Of a stretch of 64,000 bases of DNA, positions 42,688 to 51,695 are shown piece by piece; the first letter of the stretch is position 1, and every line of letters begins with the position of its first letter. Under the pieces are notes generated by a model. It worked only from the letters and a program-made list of their open reading frames with translations, was not told where the DNA came from and searched no databases. Made by a program: the position numbers and the translations under genes. The DNA comes from an uncultured Alphaproteobacteria bacterium (lineage in GTDB: Bacteria > Pseudomonadota > Alphaproteobacteria > HIMB59), in NCBI GenBank assembly GCA_902575065.1, contig CACGPU010000001.1:1-64000 (forward strand), given 5' to 3'.

Positions 42688-43443
42688 GTGATTTTAAGTA
42701 ATCTTCCAACATTAACTTTTTTTTATATTTTATTAGCATATTTTATTGGTGGCATTACCCAAGGTATTCTTGGTGTTGGACTAATCACAGTTGTAATTTC
42801 TTTACTCTCATTTGTCGTGGATGTAAAAGAAACAATAGCTCTTGTGATAATACCAACAATTATTACTAGTTTTTTTCAGATGATAAATGGAAATAATTTG
42901 AGGAAGATTTCTATTGATACGAAATTTTTTTTAATTTTTTCAACTCTAATCATCATTCCAGGAGTAATTTTACTTAAAACACTGCAATCGGATTTAATTT
43001 TAATATTTATAGCTATTTTACTTTTTGTTAATTCTTCACTTTTTTTATCAAATAGAATTATTTCAATACCTAATCATAAAAGTTCAATAATTCAATCGAT
43101 AACAGGATCTTTTAATGGATTTATTATTGGTCTAACAAGTATTTATACCATGCCTTTTGTATTTTTATTACAATCACTAAAATATGATAAAGAAAAAACT
43201 GTTCAATTTATGGGATTGGCTTTTTTACTTTATAGTTTAATGCAATTTTTTTCTTTTATATTTTTAAAGCTAATTGATATGAGCACAATTATTCCTTCAT
43301 TAATTGTATCCATACCAGTTGTAATAGGTTTTTTTTTAGGAAAAATAATTAGAGGATACGTTTCAGAAATACTATTTAAAAAGTTATTTTATATTATGTT
43401 ATTATTGATGAGTGGGGTAATTTTAATTAATGGTGTTTTGTAA
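42688..43443 (+). CDS. TauE/SafE family sulfite/sulfonate exporter-like protein
   Basis: A 251-residue membrane protein with about eight hydrophobic segments. The start YFIGGITQGILGVGLITVV and the mid segment GSFNGFIIGLTSIYTMPFVFLLQSL are the two Gly-rich repeats of the TauE/SafE family. It begins with GTG. Family members export sulfite, sulfoacetate or organosulfur anions, fitting an organism that breaks down organosulfur compounds, although substrate cannot be read here. Divergent from the tRNA. Confidence 0.85.
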   Translation: MILSNLPTLTFFYILLAYFIGGITQGILGVGLITVVISLLSFVVDVKETIALVIIPTIITSFFQMINGNNLRKISIDTKFFLIFSTLIIIPGVILLKTLQSDLILIFIAILLFVNSSLFLSNRIISIPNHKSSIIQSITGSFNGFIIGLTSIYTMPFVFLLQSLKYDKEKTVQFMGLAFLLYSLMQFFSFIFLKLIDMSTIIPSLIVSIPVVIGFFLGKIIRGYVSEILFKKLFYIMLLLMSGVILINGVL

Positions 43444-43453
43444 TTGAAACGAA

Positions 43454-43840
43454 CTAATTACCAGTGGTTCCGTCTATTCTATTAGTACTGTAAATAGCAC
43501 CTAACATAAATACAACAACTGAAGCGGGAAATAAAAGATAACCAATCGTGTATGTATCTGGATAATACTGCATACCTATGTACAGAATTATTGCTTGGAG
43601 TAGGCAAAGTAATAGAAATATGTAATTGGTTCCAATTCTACTTAAAAGTACAGCTAAGGGTTTCAATACAACTATGACTGCTGCACAAACAAAAATTATT
43701 GCTGGGATAACATTTAACGATAAGCCCATTGACTCGGCATATGTGTAATCCTCTAGGGACTCCCATGGCAGGACCATGGATAGGAACATCATAATAATAG
43801 CCGAATAAACAAATTTTTTGCCTGTATTAGTCAAAATCAT
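43454..43840 (-). CDS. Hypothetical four-helix membrane protein
   Basis: A 128-residue protein with four hydrophobic segments (about 10-25, 40-60, 68-90 and 98-120). I do not recognise a family. Starts with MILTNTGKKFVYSAIIMMFLSMVLPW. It is divergent from the hydroxy-acid dehydrogenase gene (41 nt) and convergent with the TauE-like gene (10 nt). Confidence 0.62.
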   Translation of the reverse strand: MILTNTGKKFVYSAIIMMFLSMVLPWESLEDYTYAESMGLSLNVIPAIIFVCAAVIVVLKPLAVLLSRIGTNYIFLLLCLLQAIILYIGMQYYPDTYTIGYLLFPASVVVFMLGAIYSTNRIDGTTGN

Positions 43841-43881
43841 ATGTTATTTATAACAAATACAGGCTTTTTAGCAAAATTATT

Positions 43882-45030
43882 ATGAGATTAGATAACTGCT
43901 TAAATTTTAAAGATTTCAGGAAGTTAGCCAAAAAAAAACTTCCATCTCCCGTATTCCATTATATCGATGGTGCTGCAGATGATGAAGTGACATATAGAAG
44001 AAATACATTGGCCTTTGATGATGTTGATTTAATACCAAACGTATTAAGAGGTGTAAAAGATATTGATTTATCTACAACTATTTTTGGAAAAAAAATAGAT
44101 TTGCCTTTTTATTGTTCACCAACGGCTCTCCAGAGAATATTTCATTACGAGGGAGAGAGAGCTGTAGCTAAGGCAGCTCAAAAATTTAATACCATGTTTG
44201 GTGTGTCTTCTTTAGCTACGGTAAGTGTAGAGGAGATTTCGAAACTAGTGGATACACCAAAGATGTTTCAATTTTATTATCACAGAGATAAAGGATTAAA
44301 CAATTCAATTCTTCAAAGAGCAAAAGATGCTAATTTCGATGTTATGGCTTTGACTGTTGATACTATAACAGGCGGCAATAGAGAAAGAGACATAAGAACT
44401 GGTTTTACATCACCTCCTAAATTTACTTTATCAAGCATATTCAGCTATGTTACTAAACCAACATGGGCAATTAATTATTTAACTAAAGGCAAATTTGAAC
44501 TACCACACCTTCAAGATTATGTAAAAGAGGGAACTAATACAGCAATTTCAATTGGTAATTACTTTTCTACTATGCTCGATCAAGATATGAATTGGAAAGA
44601 TGCTGAAAAATTATGTTCTGATTGGGGTGGTCATTTTGCATTAAAAGGAATACTGAGTGTTGAAGATGCAAAAAGAGCAGTGGATATTGGATGCACTGGA
44701 ATTGTCGTTTCTAACCACGGAGGAAGGCAATTAGATGGTGCAAGATCACCTTTTGATCAGTTAGCTGATATAGTTGAGGCAGTAGGAGATAGAGTAGATG
44801 TAATTTGTGAAGGGGGTATCCAAAGAGGTACTCATATGCTTAAAGCTTTGTCATTGGGAGCTAAAGCTTGTGCTGGAGGAAGACTTTATTTATATGCATT
44901 GGCAGCTGCTGGACAAGTAGGTGTAGAAAAAGCTTTAAGTATTTATAAAACAGAGTTGGAACGAGATATGAAGTTGATGGGCTGTAAAAAAATATCTGAC
45001 CTTTCTACCAATAATATTAAATTTAAGTAA
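43882..45030 (+). CDS. lldD: FMN-dependent alpha-hydroxy-acid dehydrogenase (L-lactate dehydrogenase-type)
   Basis: A 382-residue TIM-barrel flavoenzyme that oxidises L-lactate or a related L-2-hydroxy acid. Typical features: FHYIDGAADDEVTYRRN near the N-terminus, SPTALQRIFHYEGERAVA, LTVDTITGGNRERDIR, LKGILSVEDAKRA with the catalytic Lys, and VSNHGGRQLDGARS with the catalytic His and Arg. It stands alone. The choice between L-lactate dehydrogenase and glycolate or mandelate oxidase is not certain, but the NRERDIRTGF segment favours LldD. Confidence 0.88.
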   Translation: MRLDNCLNFKDFRKLAKKKLPSPVFHYIDGAADDEVTYRRNTLAFDDVDLIPNVLRGVKDIDLSTTIFGKKIDLPFYCSPTALQRIFHYEGERAVAKAAQKFNTMFGVSSLATVSVEEISKLVDTPKMFQFYYHRDKGLNNSILQRAKDANFDVMALTVDTITGGNRERDIRTGFTSPPKFTLSSIFSYVTKPTWAINYLTKGKFELPHLQDYVKEGTNTAISIGNYFSTMLDQDMNWKDAEKLCSDWGGHFALKGILSVEDAKRAVDIGCTGIVVSNHGGRQLDGARSPFDQLADIVEAVGDRVDVICEGGIQRGTHMLKALSLGAKACAGGRLYLYALAAAGQVGVEKALSIYKTELERDMKLMGCKKISDLSTNNIKFK

Positions 45031-45101
45031 ATTAAATTATAGTTGCTGTCGTTGTCACTAATCTTAAAGATTTTATAATATAAACTGTTTAATAGAATCT
45101 T

Positions 45102-46157
45102 ATGTTCATCAAATTATTATTAAAATCAGTATTTATATATTTATTTACTCTAAATTTGCATGCACATGACCCAAAAAATTGTGATGTACTGCAAAACTAT
45201 GATTTTTCTGGTTTTGAAAGCTGGAAAATTGAAGTTGTAAATAGATCGAACGAATTTGGGCTAGATGAGGATTTTGTATCAAAATTAATTGCACCATATG
45301 AGGTAAATAAAAGAGTTATTGAAAATGATAAGTGCCAGCCAGAATTTACTTTAACTTTTTCGGAATATATTGAAAAAAGAAATTCGGATACAAGAATTCA
45401 AAATGGAATTAATAATAAAAGTAAATACAGTAATTTATTAGATAAAATTGATAACTATTATAATGTTCAATCAAGATTTATTTTATCTATATGGGGTTTA
45501 GAAACTGCTTACGGAAAAATTACAGGCAATTATCCTGTATTAGAAAGCCTTTTAACCATGTCATATGACGAAAGAAGAAGACGATACTTTACGAAAGAAT
45601 TATATAATGCACTAAAAATTCTTGAGCAAGGACACATTAATGTTGCTAATTTCAAAGGTTCCTGGGCAGGAGCTATGGGTCAAAATCAATTTATGCCCTC
45701 TAGTTTTCTAAATTATGCTCAAGATTTTAATAATGATGGTAAGAAGGATATTTGGACTGATACAGAGGACTCACTCGCTTCTATTGCAAGATATTTACAA
45801 GGGGTAGGGTCAAATAAATGGGATCCAAATTACACTTGGGGCAGAGAGGTTATCCCCCCAGAAAATGTAAAATCTTTAGAACCTAAATTGTTCGTAAAAA
45901 GAGAAAAAGGTTGTTTAGCAGTAAAAAAATTATCAAAAAAATTACCTTTAAATGAATTTAGACTAATGAATTTTAAAAAGATGAATGGTAATTCTCTAGA
46001 TAATTTGGATATTAATAGCTATCTATTAAGGATGGGTAGGGAAGAGGGTGATTACAGGTATTTTATTGTTTATGATAATTATTTAAATATTCTCTCATAC
46101 AACTGTTCTAACTATTATGGTCTTTCTGTTGGATTGTTAAGTGATAAATTTAAATAA
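45102..46157 (+). CDS. mltB: Lytic murein transglycosylase B
   Basis: Cuts peptidoglycan glycan strands to give 1,6-anhydro products. The 351-residue precursor has a Sec leader (about 1-20) with no lipobox. The catalytic Glu lies in SIWGLETAYG, followed by RRRRYFTKEL, GSWAGAMGQNQFMPSSF and DGKKDIWTDTEDSLASIARYL, all classic. The C-terminal region continues past the catalytic core without a recognised peptidoglycan-binding domain. It opens the long murein/replication/translation operon that extends to 52470. Confidence 0.92.
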   Translation: MFIKLLLKSVFIYLFTLNLHAHDPKNCDVLQNYDFSGFESWKIEVVNRSNEFGLDEDFVSKLIAPYEVNKRVIENDKCQPEFTLTFSEYIEKRNSDTRIQNGINNKSKYSNLLDKIDNYYNVQSRFILSIWGLETAYGKITGNYPVLESLLTMSYDERRRRYFTKELYNALKILEQGHINVANFKGSWAGAMGQNQFMPSSFLNYAQDFNNDGKKDIWTDTEDSLASIARYLQGVGSNKWDPNYTWGREVIPPENVKSLEPKLFVKREKGCLAVKKLSKKLPLNEFRLMNFKKMNGNSLDNLDINSYLLRMGREEGDYRYFIVYDNYLNILSYNCSNYYGLSVGLLSDKFK

Positions 46158-46914
46158 TATTAATAAAATACTGTTTTTACTAATTTTATCATCATGTACA
46201 ATTACGTCTGTTGATACTGTAGATGATAAAAAAACCGAAGAAGAGGTTGAAACTCAAGAATACTTTAAAAAATCAGAAGTTATTATATCACCACTTGATG
46301 ACTACAATATTGAGCTAAGTGTTATGGAAAAGTTTGTTACAGATGAAAGAATTAAAGGCAATAATATCCATCATTCTAATTTGCCTATACCAAGCGTGGT
46401 AAAACTGTCAGATCCTAGTAACTTAGATAACAATATTATTGTCAGAAACATTAAGTTAGATACTGAAAATAGGCTTTCATTAAGTCAAGAGATTATTGAT
46501 AAAATATCACTTAATACAAAAGTATATTTAGAATATTTAAAAGATGAATCAATAATTCTAAGAAATGTTGTCGACTCAAAAGAAGAGAGCAAGGTAAAGA
46601 TGGATGATACAGAAATTTCATTTGAACAGTTAGATCAAGATCAAACTGAAATCAGTGAAAAACTTGATTATGAGAAAATTAAAACTCTAGAAATTAAAAA
46701 TTCTAAAAAACAAAACACTATATTAGTTGAAATTTATAAAGATATAAATCTTGCAAAGCTTAAAACTAATAAAATCAAAAATTTAGGATTGTTTTATGAG
46801 GAAAATGAAGAGGGAATTAAGGTTTTTGCTGGCCCATTTCTAAAGAGTGATATAAATCTTAAGTTAGATTTTTTGATTAAAAACGGATATTTGAATGCTA
46901 AAAAAACCCCTTAA
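46141..46914 (+). CDS. rlpA: Degenerate RlpA-like lipoprotein with C-terminal SPOR-like region
   Basis: A 257-residue lipoprotein (leader ends SSC, lipid Cys about residue 19) with a GTG start overlapping mltB by 17 nt. Position between mltB and dacA is that of rlpA, a septal transglycosylase. The stretch HHSNLPIPSVVKLSDPSNLDNNIIVRNI followed by SLSQEIIDKISL aligns by eye with the RlpA double-psi barrel, but the conserved ASWYG, TANGE and NDRGP motifs are absent; the catalytic Asp is therefore missing. The last 70 residues (NTILVEIYKD, GIKVFAGPFL) look like a SPOR domain that binds denuded glycans. So it may still locate to the division site but has probably lost its activity. Confidence 0.72.
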   Translation: MINLNNINKILFLLILSSCTITSVDTVDDKKTEEEVETQEYFKKSEVIISPLDDYNIELSVMEKFVTDERIKGNNIHHSNLPIPSVVKLSDPSNLDNNIIVRNIKLDTENRLSLSQEIIDKISLNTKVYLEYLKDESIILRNVVDSKEESKVKMDDTEISFEQLDQDQTEISEKLDYEKIKTLEIKNSKKQNTILVEIYKDINLAKLKTNKIKNLGLFYEENEEGIKVFAGPFLKSDINLKLDFLIKNGYLNAKKTP

Positions 46915-48022
46915 TTTATTATTTATAGCAATAATTATTCTATTTCCTAAACAATCTCTTACTATTGAAAGTTTGGCAAAAACGGCGCTTGTAATCGATT
47001 TATCAACAAACGAAGTTCTTTTAGAAAAAAACTCTAAAGCCAGAACATATCCATCAAGTATGACCAAGATGATGACCGCTCTTGTAGCCTTTGAAAAAAT
47101 CAAAAATGGTACTTTATCATTAGATCAAGAGTTTTTAGTAAGTAAAAAGGCATGGAAAATGGGCGGATCAAAGATGTTTATAGAGGTAGACAAAAGAGTA
47201 AAAGTTTACGATTTGTTACTAGGAATTATTGTTCAGAGCGGAAATGATGCCTCGATTGCTATAGCAGAGGGTATATCTGGCTCTGAGGAAATTTTTGCTA
47301 TTGAAATGAATAATTTAGGAAAAAAAATAGGACTCACAGATACTAATTTTACAAATAGCAGTGGCTGGCCTGATGACAATCATTACACAACAGCTGAAGA
47401 TCTTGCTAAAATTGCTGAGTACACGATTAAAAATCACTATGAATTATATCAAATGTACAAATTAAGTGATTTTACATACAGCGGGATCAAACAAGATAAT
47501 AGAAATCCACTCCTATATACATTTGAGGGGTCTGATGGCTTTAAAACAGGTTATACAGAAGCAGCTGGCTACGGTTTGGTTGGATCTGCTGAAAGAGGGG
47601 ATAGGCGCCTGATTATTGTTCTAAATGGACTAGACTCTTCCAAATCAAGAGCCCAGGAGTCTCTAAGATTAATGGATTGGGGTTTCAACAATTTTCAATT
47701 AGTAGATTTTTTTAAAAAAAATGAGGTTATTCAAGAAGTTGATACTTGGCTAGGTAAAGACGACAAAGTAGACCTAGTTGCTTTAAGCGATATAAGTGTG
47801 AGCATTCCAAAAGCACAATTATCTTCTGCTAAAGTTAATGTGATAGTAGAGGAGCCTATTGCAACTCCTATTCAAAAAGGCGACCAAATAGCCAAACTTC
47901 AAATATCGTTTGCTGATAAGAATACTGAATTTCCTTTATTTTCAGCTGAGGACATAGAGCAAAAGAATTTCTTTTCAAGAATATTTTCAGCTATTTATTA
48001 TATCATTCTTGGATCTAACTAA
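46895..48022 (+). CDS. dacA: D-alanyl-D-alanine carboxypeptidase (PBP5/6-type)
   Basis: Removes the terminal D-Ala from peptidoglycan stem peptides. The 375-residue precursor has a Sec leader (cleaved about residue 24). Catalytic motifs SxxK in PSSMTKMMTAL, SxN in QSGNDASIA and KTG in GFKTGYTEAAGYGLVG are intact. The C-terminal beta domain and an amphipathic membrane anchor (NFFSRIFSAIYYIIL) follow. It overlaps rlpA by 20 nt. Confidence 0.94.
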   Translation: MLKKPLNLLFIAIIILFPKQSLTIESLAKTALVIDLSTNEVLLEKNSKARTYPSSMTKMMTALVAFEKIKNGTLSLDQEFLVSKKAWKMGGSKMFIEVDKRVKVYDLLLGIIVQSGNDASIAIAEGISGSEEIFAIEMNNLGKKIGLTDTNFTNSSGWPDDNHYTTAEDLAKIAEYTIKNHYELYQMYKLSDFTYSGIKQDNRNPLLYTFEGSDGFKTGYTEAAGYGLVGSAERGDRRLIIVLNGLDSSKSRAQESLRLMDWGFNNFQLVDFFKKNEVIQEVDTWLGKDDKVDLVALSDISVSIPKAQLSSAKVNVIVEEPIATPIQKGDQIAKLQISFADKNTEFPLFSAEDIEQKNFFSRIFSAIYYIILGSN

Positions 48023-48037
48023 ATAATATCATATAGA

Positions 48038-48637
48038 ATGAAAGTAATCAGTTTTGAAGGTTTCGAATATTCTGGAAAATCGACACAGATAAAACTTTTA
48101 AAAAAATATTTTATAAAAAATAATATTAAATCTACTTTTACTAGAGAGCCTGGAGGTAATAAAGATCTAGAAAAGATAAGAAATGTGATTTTAAAGTCTA
48201 ATTTCGATAATTTAAGTTTAATAATGTTTTTCTTTGCATCCAGATTTGCATTATTATCTTCAATTAAAAAGAATGATTTTATTGTATTTGATAGATTTTT
48301 TGACTCTACTTATGCTTATCAAAAATATAATTCTAGAGAAAAAAAACTTATTATTAGTTTAATTAAGTTAATTGATAAGAAATTTATCCCAAAGATAACT
48401 TTTTATTTGAAGTTAGATAAAAAAAATTTAATAAGAAGGAAAAATAAAAGATTATATTCAAATAAATTTGATAAAAAATATTTCGGACAATTCTCAAGAA
48501 TTCAAAAAAATTATGAAGAAATATCTAAAATAAAAATAGGTGGACGTAAGTTTGTTGCTATTGATGCATCATTATCTGCTAATGAAGTACATGACAAAAT
48601 CATATTAAATTTAAAAAAATGCAAATTGATAAAGTAG
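48038..48637 (+). CDS. tmk: Thymidylate kinase
   Basis: Phosphorylates dTMP to dTDP. The 199-residue protein has the P-loop EGFEYSGKST (canonical ExxDGxGKST; here Tyr replaces Gly), the TREPGG segment, DRFFDSTYAYQ, and a shortened LID region with RRKNKRLYS. It overlaps holB by 19 nt, the standard tmk-holB pairing. Confidence 0.9.
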   Translation: MKVISFEGFEYSGKSTQIKLLKKYFIKNNIKSTFTREPGGNKDLEKIRNVILKSNFDNLSLIMFFFASRFALLSSIKKNDFIVFDRFFDSTYAYQKYNSREKKLIISLIKLIDKKFIPKITFYLKLDKKNLIRRKNKRLYSNKFDKKYFGQFSRIQKNYEEISKIKIGGRKFVAIDASLSANEVHDKIILNLKKCKLIK

Positions 48638-49407
48638 TAAATACTATAAAATCTGAGAGTAGTGGCTTTTACTTATTAGAGACTACTAATAGTGAGAATA
48701 TTTCATATTTAGAGGAACAAATTTTAAATAGTTTCTATGAGAAACAATATGAAATAGATACAAGTTTTATTATTCTAGAGCCCGAAGAAAAATCAAAATT
48801 TATAACAATTGATCAAGTAAGAAAAATGAAAAAAGAGTTTCTACATACTAATGTATTAAACCTTAGCAAAGTAATATTTGTCAGAGAGGTAAATTATTTA
48901 AATATTAATGCTTTAAATGGACTTTTAAAAATCATTGAAGAAATACCATCAAAAACCTATTTTATTTTTTGCTCTAAAAACTTAATAAGTTTACCTGAAA
49001 CAATAATTTCAAGGGCTAGAGTTATCAGAGATTTGAATTCAAAGATAAATTTTAGTGATTTCAATTCAATGAAAGAAGACATAGTAAGACAAAATCAAAA
49101 TATTTCAGACGAATTAATACACTCTATTATTAACCCCTTCATTGATTTAAAAAGTACTGATTTTTTTGAAAAGATTAAACTATTTAATAAAGATCAAATA
49201 AGCGTATGTTCATTAATATTTTTAAAAATGCTCAATTACTATTTAAGAAGTAATTTAAATAATAAAAAACTTTACAAGTACCTATTAAAACTTCATTCAG
49301 ATTATTTAACTGATGTAGATGAAAGTTTAAAATTCAATACATTAACAAATGACCTAATTTCAATCTATTTTACAAGATTAAATTCTAATCTTATTAAGCA
49401 TGTCTAA
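48619..49407 (+). CDS. holB: DNA polymerase III delta' subunit (reduced)
   Basis: Clamp-loader subunit. Only 262 residues, against 320-340 in most proteobacteria. The AAA+ core shows ITIDQVRKMKKEFLHTN, KVIFVREVNYLNINALNGLLKIIEE and KTYFIFCSKNLISLPETIISRARVI (sensor 1 SRC-like). The N-terminal P-loop (usually GPxGxGKxxLA) is not visible; YLLETTNSENISYLEEQIL stands in its place, and the four-Cys zinc module is gone. Delta' does not hydrolyse ATP, so this reduction may be tolerated. Identity is supported by the tmk-metG context. Confidence 0.82.
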   Translation: MQIDKVVNTIKSESSGFYLLETTNSENISYLEEQILNSFYEKQYEIDTSFIILEPEEKSKFITIDQVRKMKKEFLHTNVLNLSKVIFVREVNYLNINALNGLLKIIEEIPSKTYFIFCSKNLISLPETIISRARVIRDLNSKINFSDFNSMKEDIVRQNQNISDELIHSIINPFIDLKSTDFFEKIKLFNKDQISVCSLIFLKMLNYYLRSNLNNKKLYKYLLKLHSDYLTDVDESLKFNTLTNDLISIYFTRLNSNLIKHV

Positions 49408-50920
49408 TAATTATTTTACAACTCCGATTTATTATGTGAATGATAAACCACATATTGGACATGCCTACACCTCAATTGCTGTTGATATATTAAAAAGATT
49501 TTATGATTGTAGAGGTCTCGATTCTTATTTTCTAACAGGAACAGACGAGCATGGACAAAAAGTTGAAAGAGCCGCTCAAGAAAAAAATATTGATCCTCAA
49601 AAATTTACGGATATGGTTTCAGAAAATTTTAAAGATTTAAGTAATTTATTAAATTTATCTAATGATGATTTTATAAGAACAACAGAAGAAAGACATAAAA
49701 AGTCTGTTCAAAATCTATGGAGAGTTCTGTTGGAAAAAGATGAAATTTATTTGTCCAAATATAGCGGATGGTATTCTGTAAGAGATGAAGCTTTTGTAGC
49801 TGACAATGAAATAGTTGAAAAAAATGGTAAAAAATATAACAGTTTTGGATCTGAATTATCTTGGGTTGAAGAAGAGTCATATTTTTTTAGACTTTCTAAA
49901 TGGCAAAACAAACTGTTAGATTTTTATAAAAATAATCCAAATTTTATAGTCCCAAAATCTAGATCTAATGAAGTTATTAAATTTGTTGAGTCAGGGTTGA
50001 AAGATCTATCCGTTTCTAGAACAACATTTAAATGGGGAATTGATGTCCCTACAGATGAGAAACATATTGTTTATGTTTGGTTAGATGCACTAACTAACTA
50101 TATTTCAGCTTTAGATTATCCAAATAAAAATTCTGATTTATATAAAAAATATTGGCCTGGGATACATGTAGTAGGGAAGGATATAATAAGATTTCATGCT
50201 ATTTTCTGGCCTGCTTTTTTAATGGCTGCAGAGTTAGATCCTCCAAAACAGATCGTAGCGCATGGTTGGTGGACAAATGAGGGTCAAAAAATTAGTAAAA
50301 GTCTTGGTAATGTAATTGACCCTAAAGAATTGATTGATGAATACGGTCTAGACTCAGTAAGATATTTTCTTTTTAGAGAGGTTCCATTTGGCAATGACGG
50401 TGATTTTTCAAAGGTGGCTATCAAAAATAGAATTAATGGTGAATTGGCAAATAACTATGGAAATTTAATACAAAGAATACTTAGTTTTATTTGTAAAAAT
50501 TTAGAACAAAATATTGATTTAACTAAAGATAATTTTAATTTTGAAATGTTAAAACAAATTAATGACTCTGAAAAAGAGTTGTTTGACTATATGGAAAATT
50601 ACAAATATGACGAATACCTTAAAAAATTATTCTTATTTATGAATGATTTAAATAATTATGTCGATAAATCTGCTCCCTGGGTATTAAAAAAAACAGATCC
50701 TGAACAAATGAAAAAAGTTTTGGCTAATATTTGCCTATGCATTATCAGGGTTAGTCAATATTTAGTTCCTTTTATGCCTTCAAAAACCTCAGAAGTATTC
50801 AATTTATTCGAAAATACAAATAATATTAAATTAGATATTTTTGATAATTTTAAAGAGGTAACTAACTTAAAATTTCTAAAAATACGACAACCTGAACCTT
50901 TATTTACTAAAATTGAATAA
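49400..50920 (+). CDS. metG: Methionyl-tRNA synthetase
   Basis: Charges tRNA-Met. A 506-residue class I synthetase with HIGH in PHIGHAYTSI, KMSKS as KISKSLGN, TGTDEHGQKVERAA and the HAIFWPAFLMAA helix. It lacks the long four-Cys zinc knuckle and the C-terminal dimerisation domain, as usual for this short type. It overlaps holB by 8 nt and tatD by 8 nt. Confidence 0.95.
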   Translation: MSNNYFTTPIYYVNDKPHIGHAYTSIAVDILKRFYDCRGLDSYFLTGTDEHGQKVERAAQEKNIDPQKFTDMVSENFKDLSNLLNLSNDDFIRTTEERHKKSVQNLWRVLLEKDEIYLSKYSGWYSVRDEAFVADNEIVEKNGKKYNSFGSELSWVEEESYFFRLSKWQNKLLDFYKNNPNFIVPKSRSNEVIKFVESGLKDLSVSRTTFKWGIDVPTDEKHIVYVWLDALTNYISALDYPNKNSDLYKKYWPGIHVVGKDIIRFHAIFWPAFLMAAELDPPKQIVAHGWWTNEGQKISKSLGNVIDPKELIDEYGLDSVRYFLFREVPFGNDGDFSKVAIKNRINGELANNYGNLIQRILSFICKNLEQNIDLTKDNFNFEMLKQINDSEKELFDYMENYKYDEYLKKLFLFMNDLNNYVDKSAPWVLKKTDPEQMKKVLANICLCIIRVSQYLVPFMPSKTSEVFNLFENTNNIKLDIFDNFKEVTNLKFLKIRQPEPLFTKIE

Positions 50921-51695
50921 TTTAATAGACAGTCATGTAAATTTTGGTCATGAATTACTTAAAAATTCAGTATCAGATATCTGTAAAGATGCTCTAGAAA
51001 ATAACATAGAGCGAATTTTAAGTATAAATTCTAATATATACGAGTTTCAGAAAGATATTAATTTAATTAAAGGTTTTAATTTTGTCGATATCACTTTAGG
51101 TCATCACCCAAATAATACTCTTGATATCAAACCTGAGGAAATAAAGACTCTTTTAAATGAAAATATTAAAAAATTTAAAGATAGAATTGTTGGAATAGGG
51201 GAAACAGGCTTGGATTATCATTATGATATTCCTAAAAATAAGCAAATAGAAAGCTTAGAGATACATTTAGATGCAGCTAGTGTTTATAATTTACCGTGTA
51301 TAATTCATATGAGAGATGCTGAAGAGGATATGATTAAAATTTTAACTAAATACTCAAAAAAAATAGGTGATATTCTTATACATTGTTTCACTGGAAGTGA
51401 AGAATTTGCAAAAAAATGTATTGATTTAGGTTGTTTTTTTTCTTTGTCAGGCATTATTACGTTCAAAAATGCAAATAAATTAAGAGATACAATTAAAATA
51501 CTACCAATTAAAAAAATTATTTTTGAAACTGATAGTCCTTATCTTACGCCAGACCCTTTAAGAGGTAAAATTAATAAACCAAGCTATTTAAAAATTATAG
51601 TTGAAAAATATTGTGAAATTACGGGAAACGACTACATTAATGTATGCGAAATTAGTACTTATAATTACAAAAAGCTTTTTAAAATAAATGATTGA
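50913..51695 (+). CDS. tatD: TatD family metal-dependent DNase
   Basis: A 260-residue TIM-barrel hydrolase. Family residues are present in GETGLDYHYD, IIHMRDAEED, LIHCFTGS and FETDSPYL. The start reads IDSHVNFG, whereas TatD proteins almost always read DSHCHL; the second His of the HxH metal pair is thus Asn here. The start codon is TTG and overlaps metG. The change may weaken the first metal site; the others are kept, so activity may persist with altered metal binding. Confidence 0.88.
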   Translation: MNNLIDSHVNFGHELLKNSVSDICKDALENNIERILSINSNIYEFQKDINLIKGFNFVDITLGHHPNNTLDIKPEEIKTLLNENIKKFKDRIVGIGETGLDYHYDIPKNKQIESLEIHLDAASVYNLPCIIHMRDAEEDMIKILTKYSKKIGDILIHCFTGSEEFAKKCIDLGCFFSLSGIITFKNANKLRDTIKILPIKKIIFETDSPYLTPDPLRGKINKPSYLKIIVEKYCEITGNDYINVCEISTYNYKKLFKIND

